A DNA stretch of 64,000 bases from Pelecanus crispus (Eukaryota > Chordata > Aves > Pelecaniformes > Pelecanidae). The notes below the pieces were generated by a model. That model was given only the letters and a program-made list of their open reading frames with translations. It was not told where the DNA came from and did not search any database. Shown in pieces: positions 21,124 to 34,400 of this stretch (positions are counted from its first letter, which is position 1; each line of letters begins with the position of its first letter). Location: the NCBI RefSeq assembly GCF_030463565.1, contig NC_134655.1:9250372-9314371 (forward strand). The letters run 5' to 3'. The position numbers were made by a program, and so were the translations under genes.

Positions 21124-24100
21124 CTGCCAAGAAAGATGAAAAAAAGAAAATTAATCTCATCAGGGAGATAACAACAGAAGCCCTTATCCTCTCTGCTGAT
21201 GCCCTCTCTCTGGTCTTAGCTGTCCCAAGGCCAAAACACCTTGCGGATTCACAAGGACCCGCATGTCACGGTGAGGATGGTGAGGGGTAGGCGACTGCTC
21301 TGATTTCTGAGGATCAGCACAAAAAGAAGGGAGAGAAGCAAAAGGTTAATCCAAAATTCTTTGTGACCAGCCCAGGGCTATGGGACTGATTCACTACCAT
21401 TACTGGAGTCACATGGCTGCCTGGCTGGCAGAAGGGATGTGAGTAAAGCGTCACATTTCCCACCAGTTCCCCAACTGTTACACTGAAAGACATAAGGAAA
21501 GAAAAGTTGCATCAGGGTGGGATTTGGCAATTGGATATAAAGGAGAAGCTTGCAGTAAAAGAAAACAGCAAACTAAAGGCAGAGGAGGGGAAAAGGCGCC
21601 ATCAGACCAGGGACCTGCAAAGATGGGGAAGATGTGGGCCTGGGATTGAAGTGGTTCTCGTGGGTTCCATGATGGGACAAACAAGGAGAGCTAATTGTGA
21701 AAGAAGAGGAGAACATGCAAAAACGCAGGGTCAGGTCCTGGCCGGGCACATATCAGTAATGCAGTGGGCCTGATTCCTGGCAGGTGCAAACTGGCCTCGC
21801 CAGTCCTCAATGTCCTCAATGAAAGATCTGAGTTGACTTTCACCAGCTGAGGCCTTGCCTCCAAAGAAGGAGCAGTGTGGGGAGAAAAGAAGAAAAACCG
21901 CACAAGAACACAATGAAGACACAACCCAAATGGGAAAAAGAATTAAAAAAATACTAAAGTCTAAACATCTGAGGAGCTGGCAGGTAGTCAGGGAAATACA
22001 AGAGAAAAACAAGGGAAGAAGTCAAGGCCTCACTGAGGACAAGATTCTGTAAGTGCTGTACCCAGAACAGCAGCACCAGTGTATTCCCCTTTCTCCATTT
22101 TCACATCCAGCTTCTACATTATTTATGATGTTTTGTTATTATTGGCAGGGAAATGTATGTATATTATATCCAGCATCCTTAGCTGGGCCATGCTTCCTTT
22201 GTTTTCAGAATGGAAGCCCACATCCTTTGTTTGAGAATCAATGTTATCAGGAGATAAGCAAGTAGAAAATGGTTGTTGCCTTTTGACATCTGACAATTAG
22301 AAGCATGCTTAGATGGAGAAAACAGGATACGAGCCATGTTTCAGAGTGGCCAAAAGAAAGCCTTGGAAGGCATTTGTCACCAGGCAAGCTTCTTGGGCCT
22401 GGGGCGCCTTTCCACAGCAGCTTCACCATGAGGAATCACCCAACTCCTTCCAAGATATTCTCTGTAAGAGTGATTACCAAGAAGGTCACTGAAATTATTC
22501 ATTTTTATGGTGCCTCCTTTTGTTGTAGCACTTCGGTCTATTATGCAAAAGCACAATTGATGAAATGTAAATGCCTGCTAGATAATTTACTAAAAGACAC
22601 AAACCTGCAGCTCATCACTGCTCTCATTATCATTCCTATTCATGGGCAGTCTCATAAGACTAGACTTTATTACTGGTGCTTTGCTTACAATTCTGCTGGA
22701 CATCTCTCCTCCTCCCCCTTCCCTCCTACCCATTTTACTCCCTCTCTCCCACAGAAAAAGAGGGAGGGGAGGAAAAAAGTAAATATGATGTACTACAGAT
22801 GTAAATATGAAAGTTCATGTAAAGCTAGCACTCTGCTTTCATGTCAGGCAGGATTCTGCAGCCATAGTTAAGCTTTGAATAATGCAGATCGCCTCCAGGG
22901 GAATATTTGAAAGTGCAGGGATTCAGTTTGTGTACTCTGCACATGAAAGACACTGAAATGTTCATACCACCAAAATCCTTGCCATCTATCCAATTTCCTC
23001 CAAACTTGTCTTGTTGCGTGCAGAGGGTCTGTGCTTACTGAAGCAAATGAGTTTAGTGCAAGGACAATCATTCTGATGTCTCGCTCAGGGCTATTGCATT
23101 AACAAGTCATAACATTAAAGTCTCTTTTCCTAATCATGTCCACCTCATTCTAATTTCTCCTAAGCATCATCAAGAAAATAATGTGGATTTTTCCATATTA
23201 TTAATGGTAAAGAAGTGTAAATCACATTTCTAATTGCGGCTCTTGTGCTGTGGCAGTACAACAGCTTAATTATATGGGACTTTCTGTAGGCACCCTATAG
23301 CAATAATGACAATCAGCGACGTTTATTTGCAAATACACAGAATGGGTTGCGGAGTTTTTCAGAGCAAAGTTGTATAACACTTAATTAGCCAGTAAAGAAA
23401 CAAGTTATAGATATAAATTTTGCTTTTGGCAAAATTAGGACAAAATAGCATAGATGGGAAGACAAGGAATGAATTCAAAATCTTGCGTTCTACAGTTCAC
23501 ATTTAGGTTAAGCCAAAACAGAAAAGAAAAAAAAAAACCCAGAAGGAAAAAAGTTCTTTCTTTTCACCACTAGTGGGAACTACTGTATTCCCTTACAATA
23601 AGAAATAACCACTTAAACGTCATGACTAAGAATAGCTCTGGTGTAGTCTAAAGGACACTGCTATCTGTACCAAAGGTTAATGAACTTTCTACATTTTTCC
23701 TTTTCATCACTCCCCAAGAAAAATCACTTTCCTTCCCATAGTAGAGCCAAGCCAAACAAGCCATAATCTTGTCTACAGTTTGGACTATCCCATTTTAAAA
23801 TCCAGGAAGACAGCAAAGAGAGGAGGATTCCAGTGTCGAAGTTGGGAACGATGGAAGTGGGTGCTCACACCCAAAGGGTCGTGGGGCTGAGCCAGCTGTA
23901 AGCTGCACTGGAGGATACAGATGGCTACAGGGGATTCTTATTCTTCAACTATTTCAAAAAATGTGTTTGCAGGTAGGTATCAGGTTTTTTGCCATTTTTC
24001 CCTCCTTTTGGAGGGAAAACATATTAAAACATCAAATGGGCAGAATCCCTCACCAAACGGCACGCCACGCAGACCTGGAATTGGAGAGCATGTGTTGGAG

Positions 24101-25730
24101 AGCATGTGTTTCTGTTGCTAGGCAAAGTGTCGCACAGCAGGTCCGGAGCTCCTGCAGCACTCCCTGGGCTTTCCAATGTGGCAATTTCTGTTCAAAAAGG
24201 CACTGGGGCTTCATGGTTTTGACTGAGTATCTCATGCACTAGTTTCGAGAGCAAGGAGGAAAGATTCAGGTACCAGGATTGCAGGAATGCGTACTTGTTT
24301 GTGTCCGTATTCAGCCGCCGACTGTAATTGTAAAAGCCACTGCACAGCCCAGTGAAACCAGTCCCTCCCAGCCGCCCAGCTGGTGCACAATGGCAGGCTG
24401 TTCAGGCTGGGCAGATGCATCTGCGCATTACTGCGTCCAACTGTACCGAGCGTGGGTCCGGTGCAACAAAACATGCGGGCACACGCTTAATGCAAAGTGT
24501 GCGAACAGTCCCACTGAGACCTACCACGTGTATTTACGAGTCTACATCCTTCTAAAAATCCACTGATGAGCTCGACCTGCCCAGCCCCATCATCCGATTA
24601 CGTACGAGATGCACAACTGCAGTAAATAAGCGAGGAGATGAATTGTTCTGTGTGAACGCAGTTGGTAAACTCCAGTTCTCAGCACTTAGTTATATATCCA
24701 GTAATCACTTTGTGGCTTCATTTAAGCGAGAATGAAGAAATTTATGGCCCCTAATTCCTCTGAATCCTCATTAACAAACAGTCCAAAAAGAATTTAAAAG
24801 CAAGACTTTCTGAGGATCTGAGCTAGAGCTTTAATCGCTCTTTGGCAAATATGTAAAAATCCCTCTAATCTTTAATAAAGAGCATTCATTGTTTTTTAGG
24901 ACGATGTGAAAACACTAAACTCATTTATCATTATTAAACTTTCCCATCTGCTCTTACGGTGTAACTCCAAAGAATATAACAAAGAAATGTACATGTTAAA
25001 TTGTATTGACTTAAGCCCAGAGCTATTGGAGATGTACAATTTATTTCAGTGAAGGCATGAAGGGGACTGCAGGCTGCTAGACAGAGTCATTTGTCCAATG
25101 CTGAAAAGACAGTTATCTGCACCAAAATGGCTCTTGGAAAGGCACATTTGCTTTATAAGAAATAAGCTGTCAGGTGAGACCATTCAGCATTATGTTACAG
25201 ACCCAGACAATAAAACTAAGCCATGAATTTCAATAGTTAACAGATGGACTAATTAGAGACCGAATTCTTTGTGGTTCTAACAGATAACCAGGTCACAGCA
25301 AGGTTACTGAGAGAGACAGGCAGCTTTGCAAATTTCGGTAGATATTTGCAGAGTCGGGGAAGAACTGCACTTCCTAACTGAAAGCATTAGCAGCAGTGGA
25401 AGAATGGAAGCGTGTCTAATTAAAAATGCATCTAGTACCTGCATTTAAAAAGTTTCTTCCATTTCAAAAGGCACTGCTGATTTGAGAAATATTCCCTCCA
25501 CTTCCAGTGGGGCAGCCAGCCGAATCCAGTAATTATAGAGCTTAAAACAGAAGGGTTGTTGGGATGAGCCACAGCACCCCAGCATAAAAGGGAAAGACCA
25601 AAGGAAATGGGTCGCTCAGGGTAGATGTTTGCTGTAAATACGAGAAAGGGACAAACTGCTTTTTCCACCAGTTTTTTTCTGTAACTAATGATAACGTAGC
25701 TTGAAGTATTTACTGAGACATCACACAGTA

Positions 25731-25757
25731 AAAAAAAAAAAAAAAACAAAAAAAAAC
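25731..25757 (+). repeat. A-rich tract
   Basis: Two A runs broken by single C bases, followed by AAC-rich sequence up to about 25790. It is simple sequence, and no retroposon body is recognised beside it. Confidence 0.7.
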
Positions 25758-28700
25758 ACCAAACCAACAACAACAAAAATACAACAGACTGGAAAAACAT
25801 GGCTACAGGACTTGACAGGAGCCTGTGCTGCTGATCTGCTCCGAGGCCCTGGCTGCTCGGCCGGGGACTCGAGGTGGCTCCGTATTCACAGCAGGTACAG
25901 CTATTCTCTAGGGGTGGCGTGAAGTTTCATTAACCGAGTTTTGTTCTGTATTTTAAGAACATCTGTTACGTATGGGGAGTTCTGTACTCTGCTGAGGAAA
26001 TGCAAATACTAGTTTCAAACCAATGCCTCCGCGTTTCCCGGTGCTCGCGCCTGCCTGCCGGTGCACCCTCTCCTGTCTAGTAGGCACGCCGCGTCTCCTT
26101 GGTGGGGCTTTCGTGCCTGGGCAGCACTTTGCTCTGAAGTCCAGGACGAAGACTCCTAGGTGCAATGACTCTACAAATACTACAAACTAAGCAATTAAAA
26201 CACTAATAGTTATTAAAGTTGCCTCACCCATGGAATTTCATGGTTGTAAGAGTTTCATGTTTAGATCTACGGAGAAGCCGCACATGGACTCCTGGTGTCT
26301 AGTAACCTTGTGTTAGCCCCATAGAAAACCCTGATGCCAACTTTACAAAGGAGGATCATTGCCTCCACAGCTCTTAATCCAAGTAGATACTAAGATGGTG
26401 AATCCGTTTGGCCAATGCATAGAAATGAAGCAAACGAAGTCCAGGGGCATGGTTTGGCAGTATGATCGTGTCAGCCCACTCGAGAGCATGATGTCTGTGA
26501 GATGCCATGATCATTTGCTTCACGCAGAAGTCAGGGGTTATGTGCGCTTCTTGCCTCTGCTTCTTGCCTTTAACAAAACTCTCCATTTGCTCTTTGCAAG
26601 TTTTCTTTTTTCTCTCCTCTATTCTGCTCACAATTCAGAGATGCTCTTCAAGATAAAACAGCCTTTCAGTTCAGAAACGCTCCAAAGCTTTCTGTTTGTT
26701 TGTGTGTTTGTTTTAACACAATGTATGAACATTGATAAAACAAACTGTGCAGCTCAGTGGATCTTTTTTTTTTTAGCCATCTCTCACCCATTTACTTGAT
26801 ATACAAGCATGTGAAATACTACCAGACTCAAGTTTCTAAGCTTATCTTGGGGGCTGTCAGTCAGGAAAAGGCTTTGTTTGAAGACTGTAAGTGATCCATG
26901 GGTATACAGTTTTTGTTTAAAAAAAAAAAAGTTCTTTTAAGTTTTGCTTTCTTTTCATACGGCACGAGCATGCACAGCTTCCTTCAGAGGTAGTCCTTGT
27001 TCTTTGCTAGGAGCAACGACAAGATCACCACACCTGGCTAGCAATTGTATCAGGACCTCCTCCCTTCAAGCAAAGCAGATGAAACACTAATTTCCCTATA
27101 GCTGCTCTTATACTGCATTCTGTTCAAAACAAAACAAAACCCCATTAAAATATCCAAAGTGCTTTTAAAAATGCCCCCAGAATTTTAATGATGGAAACTG
27201 AGTCCACTTCCCCTCTTAAAAAAAATTAATTGAATTAGTTAAAGCTTTTGTGCAAAGACTCTACCAATATTTTCAGAGCTGGTTTCATCCATCAAAACAT
27301 GCCGTTGAAGAGCAGCAGCAATCAGAGTAACAGAAAGACAGAAAATCCAGAGTGAATTATTGCAACAGTGATTTTTCTCTTAGATGAAAATGCATCCTTT
27401 AGCAGGCAAGTTGAAATCAAGCTGTGATGCTGTTACCAGCACCGTGTTGTTAGAAAGAACATGGGAAATGGCTTTGGGAGCAGCCAAGAGCCTGAGGCAC
27501 AACACGGATGGGAGAGCTGGTGTATCGCAGACACACACAACCCCCCCGGGACTGCAATGCTTGTAAGGAGGCACAGTCAAGACTCCAGCAACGGCAGCTC
27601 CCCTGCAAATAGATGCTTTGGCCCAGATGAACTCCCAGGCCACGGGTGAAGGCAGCCCAGAGAACAGCTTTGCTCCGCCACCCTGGGTGAAAGGCAAACC
27701 TTTCAGGAGGGCTAGAGAAGCCAGGGAGGCTCTGCCAGACCCCTGACGGTAACGGGACCTGGGTACCCGCAGTGTTAACACGCTTTTCTTCCACCCGAGA
27801 GCAACGCTCTAGGGCTGGACTCATCCCCACCAGTCTTTGTACCACCATACTTTAACGTAAACTGTGTCTGTTACTGGTTTTATGCGTATACACCCAAAGA
27901 TGCAGAGATGGGTGTTTTGTACCTGTCTATATAACATATAGTCAAGATCCAAAATTGAATTCTCTGCAAAGAACAAAATATTTATATTTGGCTTGTACAG
28001 CTATCATGATTCTCCAACCCTTGACACCACGCTCTCGTTCCCATGGAGGGCAGCTTGCCTATAAATTCAATGAGATAATCTGAAACTGTATTTATCTCAC
28101 CCAATTTCGGCTGGTAGTCCTTCTGCTTGTCTCTACAAGGTTGTGCTAGCTGTGATGACAAACTACAGCATCTCATATCTATAAAGTGGTTTGACTCAAG
28201 TAATCCTTGTGTTATGTCAAGGCATGCTCTCAGAGGTGTCGATGAGATTCAAAAAGAGACGGGTTAGCTCAACACCCAGCAGAAGCTGCTACAGAGAAAT
28301 GCAATGGTGAATTTATGTATTAGGGAGAGCAGAAAAGATCTGATTAAAAAAAAGTGAAGATTTCACTCTAACAAAGTGAAAGTCAGGAAATCTTGAGCTA
28401 ATGGGAGAAATCGGTTCTCTACCTGCCCATTTCTGAAAAGCTCTGTGAACTGCAGTGAGGTGGTCTGGATCACAGGGATTTGCCAATCCCTTGCTTTCTC
28501 TAAGTTAATGTTTCCATGAATTTCTTTTTTCTTTTCATGCAAAGGTTCAATTTGCAGAGGCAGATGCCCAAGTCTTGTTAACTTTCAATAGCAGTTCGTT
28601 GCCTAACCGCTTCTGAGACGCCCTTTGCATGAAAACCTGCCCACATGCAAAACCCAACAGTATACACTCCTGATTTCTCATGTAAGTGCACAAACACAGC

Positions 28701-29885
28701 ACACTCTGGCACAAAGTATCACATCACTTTTTCAGTATGAAACCTCTCACAAGCTTACTCTTTCCTAACAGATGAAACTATTCAAACACCTAAAATGGTT
28801 GTATCAGATCATCTACCCCATCAGGTGCCAAAAATCAGCACCACAACTTACAAAACAAAATGCAGTGATAAATAATCCACTAAAATAATGGATACAAAGT
28901 AGGCTGTGACTAGGTACTCCTCATGATCAAATTTTTAAAACCAAGATATTGACATGTTAAAAAAGAAAAATGTATTCAGGTGACCTTGAGTATGGGGAAC
29001 AAGGAGCAATTCCATTATTTTTTTAAATGGAAATTATTATTAAAACACCCGAAGCTGAACTGCTGTAACCAAGTCAACTCAATCTCCCCTTAAAGATTCC
29101 TTTTTTCCCCTTCCATTCAGATTGTATTTACAAACTGTAGATGTCTCATTTTTTTCTTGTGTCATTTCATTATTACAGAGTTGAGATCACTAGCCATCTG
29201 CAGCTTCATTTCATCAAGCTCTGATTTGTCCTTGGAGCAAGGTCATCCGGGACAAGAACATAAAATGCTGCTTTCCTCAACTGACAGTTCTTTATGCCTT
29301 CCTGTAAATATTCCCCACTAATTTTAAATAATTTTACCACTTCATACTCCCCCTCACACACACTGAAAAGGCTGATATACACGCATATTAATAAGGATCT
29401 TGTCATTTAACCACTGCATGACATATTAGACACAATTAATGGTGTTTATTTGCTGATAACATAGGCATTTCGAACTCCAGCTCAAGAATCCTTGGTAGCT
29501 TCATGTGACTTGTAGGATATTAGCTATGGGTCAGAAGTTGCCCCCCCCATTCAGCATTAGCATACGCTTGGAGCGACTCTGTTTTCCATCAAGCAGAAAA
29601 AAAAATGCAGTCAATGCACAAAAATTACCAGCTGCTATATACCCTATGGTGGGTGAGTGATAATAAAACATCACTAGGTGTATGTGGGTTCATTCATCGA
29701 AATCAATAGACCGGTAAGGAAAGATTTTCAGACGCATCACACAACATTCCAAGCTAAAACCAAAGAAAACTGAACATAGAATTTCTACTTGGATCAGATT
29801 TAACTTGCCATAAATTCTGGAGCATCTTCTCCAAAGCAGAGGCTGCTGCTCTGGATTACAGGAAAACTAAACCAAACCAACCAAA

Positions 29886-29911
29886 AAAGAAAGAAAAAAA
29901 AAAAAAAAAAC
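29886..29911 (+). repeat. A-rich tract
   Basis: An A homopolymer of about 18 with an AAAG lead-in. It is a simple repeat. Confidence 0.7.
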
Positions 29912-30544
29912 AAAAACGAAGGCAGCGGAAATTAATTTGAGTCTTCATTAGCACAATCATAAAGCAACAGGGAATAACTGAGTGATGGAGAATAATCAGC
30001 ACTAGCTCTGGGGGTCAGTCTCCCCAGGGTCTCTGGCTGCAGGTGCTGGCAACAGCAGACCAAAGGTCCCGGCTCCAATCTCCAACTCAAGGTGCGTATC
30101 TTTTGGCACCTGGAAAATTCACTACTGGGCCGATGTAGTGGATTCTGAGATATGCTCTGCTGTACGCAGCCATCTGGCTCACAAATAACAGTGTGAGGGT
30201 TTTTATCTGTGTGCCTTTAATAGCTCCAATAGTCCCAGACATAAAGACGGGCACATCGTAGAGGTCTGTTTGCGAGCACACCTGCACGTACGCTGTGCAG
30301 ACAGGCACACGGGCCTCCGATGAGTTTACTTGCACAAGCAAGTGTCCCTTTGGACACACAGTGGAGGGTTAGCTCATGCTCATGAGACTGTGAACACGCA
30401 GTTTGTCAGAAGGAGACGTAGAAAATGGGATCATCACAGGTGAACTCCCAAGCCACCTCTAAAGGAGATGATCTTGAACAGTGAGTTTGTTTCATGACTG
30501 AGTCACAGGATAAAAGCAGGTCGTATGGACTCGGGCTTACATGA

Positions 30545-30656
30545 TCAGGTTCAGTTTCCAGTTCCATCATACAGTTTTTTCAGGTGACTATGGACAAGTC
30601 GCTTCGTTTCTCCCTCTGTCTCAGTTTCCCCCCAAAAGGAATTAAAGTTACTCCCT
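30545..30656 (+). mobile_element. MIR-like SINE relic beside the CR1 insertion
   Basis: The order 'GTGACTATGGACAAGTCGCTTCG', 'TCTCCCTCTGTCTCAGTTTCC', 'CCAAAAGGAATTAAAG' follows the MIR core and 3' portion (gtgacCTTGGGCAAGTcactt, tctctgtgcctcagtttcc, atctgtaaaatgggg). It is old and diverged and ends about 12 bp before the CR1 3' end. Confidence 0.5.
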
Positions 30657-30668
30657 GAATAGGAGGAT

Positions 30669-31406
30669 GAATCATAGAATCGTAGAATCATAGAATCGTT
30701 TAGGTTGGAAAAGACCTTTAAGATCATCCAGTCCAACCATTAACCTACACTACCAAGTCCACACTAAACCAATCAAGGGTAGACTAGACTAAACCATGTC
30801 CCGAGGTGCCACATCTACCCGTTTTTTGAACGCTTCCAGGGATGGGGACTCCACCACCTCTCTGGGCAGCCTGTTCCAATTCTTGACCACCCTTTCCGTA
30901 AAGAAATTTTTCCTAATTTCCAACCTAAACCTCCCCTGGCGCAGCTTAAGCCCATTTCCTCTCGTCCTATCACTAACTGCTTGGGAGAAGAGCCCAACAC
31001 CCACCTCACTACACCCTCCTTTCAGGTAGTTGTAGAGAGTGATAAGGTCTCCCCTCAGCCTCCTCTTCTCCAGGCTAAACAACCCCAGTTCCCTCAGCCG
31101 CTCCTCATAAGACCTGTGCTCTATACCCTTCACCAGCCTTGTTGCCCTTTTCTGAACACACTCCAGCACCTCAATGTCTTTCTTGTATCGAGGGGCCCAA
31201 AACTGGACACAGTATTCCAGGTGCGGCCTCACCAGCACCGAGTACAGGGGCACAATCACCTCCCTGCTCCTGCTGGCCACACTATTCCTGATACAAGCCA
31301 GGATGCTGTTGGCCTTCTTGGCCACCTGGGCACACTGCTGGCTCATGTTCAGCCGGCTGTCTACCAACACCCCCAGGTCCTTTTTGGCCAGGCAGCTTTC
31401 CAGCCA
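30669..31406 (-). mobile_element. CR1 LINE, 5'-truncated, minus strand
   Basis: On the minus strand the element has an open frame of about 200 residues coding the C-terminal part of CR1 ORF2. It includes [60 protein letters not shown] and [20 protein letters not shown], then the stop after PRDMV. A short 3'UTR follows (GGTTGGACTGGATGATCTTA...CCAACCTAAACGATTC), and three octamers of ATTCTATG/ATTCTACG type end it at 30673-30696. Similarity stops near 31406, so only the last ~0.74 kb was inserted, as is usual for CR1. The frame is unbroken, which suggests a fairly young copy, but without the polymerase core it cannot move itself. It lies in the MAMLD1 intron in the same orientation as the gene. 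Confidence 0.93.
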
Positions 31407-34400
31407 TAAGGATCAGTTCCTGGGGCAGCATGGAGGTTACATCTCCAGCCTCTTGAAACGGTGCCTCTACCATGCCCTTGGGTTATGAGCCCAAAGACTT
31501 GCAGCAGAACTGCGCTCCATGCTGCTCACCAGCGAGAGATGGAAGAGCTTTTTCTGCTTGACTCCGCATATGAGATTTTGTCGTGTCCTCCTCTCTGCAT
31601 CTCTCCTCCGCGTCCGGCCACAGCTGGTTGCATCTCAGAACAGCACTAAACTACACCAACTTGTAATGGTCCCCTAGGGCCTCTAACCTGGCTGCACAGA
31701 CCAGTGGAGCACAGCATGTCCCGGCCACACACCCCGTGATCCCATGACTCACCCCTTACGTGCCAGCAAAAGAAGCAGCTGCGACAACTAGGGGCATTGG
31801 TGTACCTGGAGAATCCCTCGGTGCCCAGCTGGGAGCCATGCAAAGAGGGCTCATGCTAGGAGAAGTCAGCCCTGTGTTTTGACAGGTTAAGAAAAAGGAG
31901 AAGAGGCTGGCTGAGGTAGTTATGGGTGAGAATCCTAGGACTTTCCTGCAAGTCCTGCCAGATAATCTTGCTGTGAGAGCTTCTACTGCCATGAGAACAG
32001 TCCTGCTTCACTCCACATCCTCTCCTGCATCCCTGGCTTCTGCCTCCTTCCATCCCTATTATACAGCCCTCTCTTTCATTTACCCGGCAGGAGACACTTT
32101 TCATTCAAAATTTGTCCACGATGAAAAAACTACCCAAGTGCCTCCAAGCACCATCTTCTCAAGTCAGACGTTCCCCTGAAATTCTGTGGGATCTTGGTGC
32201 CTCTGTCCCTTAAGATAATAGGAGCCTAGGAAACATGTGCCTCTGAACATTCGGCCAGCCACGCTTTGGCCGTAAGGAAAGAGGGAAGCGTACAAAAGAA
32301 GCGAGGAGGCTGGAGCTAGCCCGCGTTCCCTGCAAGCAGAGATGTTGCAGAGCACTCGCAAGTGTTTCTTCCGTGGAGACACCGCATGTCAACAGTTAAC
32401 TTCCCTTTGTTCCCATCCAAATGATTAAGGTTAGAAGCTTGCCTGGTGACATCACCAGAGTTTAAACATGCTGGATATGGTCCAGGGAGCCAAAGTTATT
32501 GCTGACCCCATGGTTACTGATCCGCTCCGCAAGTAGCTGATGTCTGCTCTCACTTTATGAATTATTTAATGGGTTAAAGATTGGTCAGATCTTCTTTATG
32601 CAATGTACAGCTATACAGTGGGCAGGAGGACATAAACATGCATTAACAAGGTTAAAGTCATATACTGTAACTACACTGTCTGTTTTCAGCTTGCAGCTTT
32701 ATTGACTTAATCATGCCGGCACCGCAGCCAACAAATCATTAAATCCATTCCATTCTTTTGCTGGTTACCAACCACAAAAACAGAGGCAGGCAAACACAGA
32801 GCAAATCTCGGAGGGGGTGGGGAGCGGCGGCGGGGTGCGGGGCAGCGGGAGAACAGTGGGATCACTATGGAGCGCCTGTCACTGCCAGCACAAAGACGCC
32901 AAATCTGTCTTTACGGACTAAGTGGTTTCATGGTTTAAAGCGACACACTCATTTGTTCCTGTTTTGCAATGATTATAGAAAAGAAGAAGGGGGGTGGGGG
33001 AGGAATAAAAAGCAAACTGAGCTTCTTCATGCCGTAACAGCGTGCGTGTGTGCGTGTGCATCCTCGCAGAGCCACAGATCCCATCTGTAAACACACCCCA
33101 GGGCCAGGGCAGAGGGGATCTGGGCACTCGCTGCACCCCAGGGGTCTCGGGCTGCGCACCGCGCTCCCTGCTAATCTGCAGTGAAATGCAGGCATAATTA
33201 AGAGTTCAGCGTAAAAGAAAAAAGACATGGAGCGTTAAATCGGTCCTCCCGTTGCCCTCCAGGAGCAACTCTGACCACCACGAGCAATGGGAGAAGTCCC
33301 CGTTTTCAGAGTGAAGCAACAACTTCACTTTCAGACAGAGGCTTTAATTTTTGACCTGGCACTTGCTGTAACTTTTCATACCCACGTCCAGGCTCCCCCT
33401 AGAAGCTCCCTGCCTGTCAGCAGTGCGGAGAACGCAGGTGACCGCTGCAGTCAGCAGATTGCCAAAATCCTGTTTCTAGGTGGATAGTTCAAGACAACCA
33501 GGTTTGAAAACGGAGATGTCAGCTTATAGGTTTTGAACCCATAAGGTCTTTTTATTTGTCACTGCTGTCGTCCCCATTCATTTCTTGATGGAAATCATCT
33601 TCTCCATCATCATAAAATACAAGTGGCTTGTTCTGCGCTAGGGGAGCATCACGTCAGGACACGGCTCCTCCGTTACAAGCAGGCTACGGAGGAAGAATTC
33701 AGCGTGAACTCCTGGAAACCTTCAGACACCAGGGTGTTTTACTTCTTTTAGAGATGCTAGACACAGCCTATTTGCAAGCTTTCCTCCACTGAGAGAACAT
33801 GAAATAAGCTCCTCCTTTCTGGGGAAGACTCAGCTACACCAGGAGAGATTCCTGGCCCATTTCTCTCTATTATGAAAAGAAGGAGCGGCCAACAAGCTCC
33901 CTTTTCTTCACCTTCTGGGTACAGACTGCTTAGAGCTCCCTGTAAGAATAACCCAGATTTTGGCATCCTACCAGTGCAGGGGCTTGGCAGATACATTTGC
34001 ACCTTGTCCTGAGATACACCACTTGCAGACCTTTTTGAACACCCTCATTATTTGGTTTTATAGTTGTTTTCTTTAGACCCAAACAAGTCTTCTTACAGTT
34101 TGAGTTCCAACCTTGCCTTCTTTTGTTTACTAGCCTCCAGATCCCTATCACCCAGAGACGTCTCCTGGCTCCATATATTGCAAATAAACATATCATTACT
34201 TGGTGCAGGAGTCGGCCAGAATTCCTCTCGGAAACAGCCGCCAGAGAAGAGCCTGTCCCCCAGCCGCTCGCCCGCGGTACTGAGGCGGTGGAACACCAAC
34301 AAAGGTACTTCTTTCCAGCCACCGCACTGGAAAAACAGACAGAAACGAAAATGCTTTCTGAGGCAGAAATCAGCTATTTAAGGTACCTACATGACTTTCA

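Noticed and set aside
20543..21160. 205-residue minus-strand frame as an independent gene
   Set aside because: It is a chance frame that overlaps the 147-bp MAMLD1 exon in a different reading frame. The exon is defined by its splice sites and family similarity.
30789..31370. 193-residue minus-strand frame as a host gene
   Set aside because: The sequence is the C-terminus of CR1 ORF2 and is followed by the CR1 3'UTR and octamers, so it is a retrotransposon fragment.
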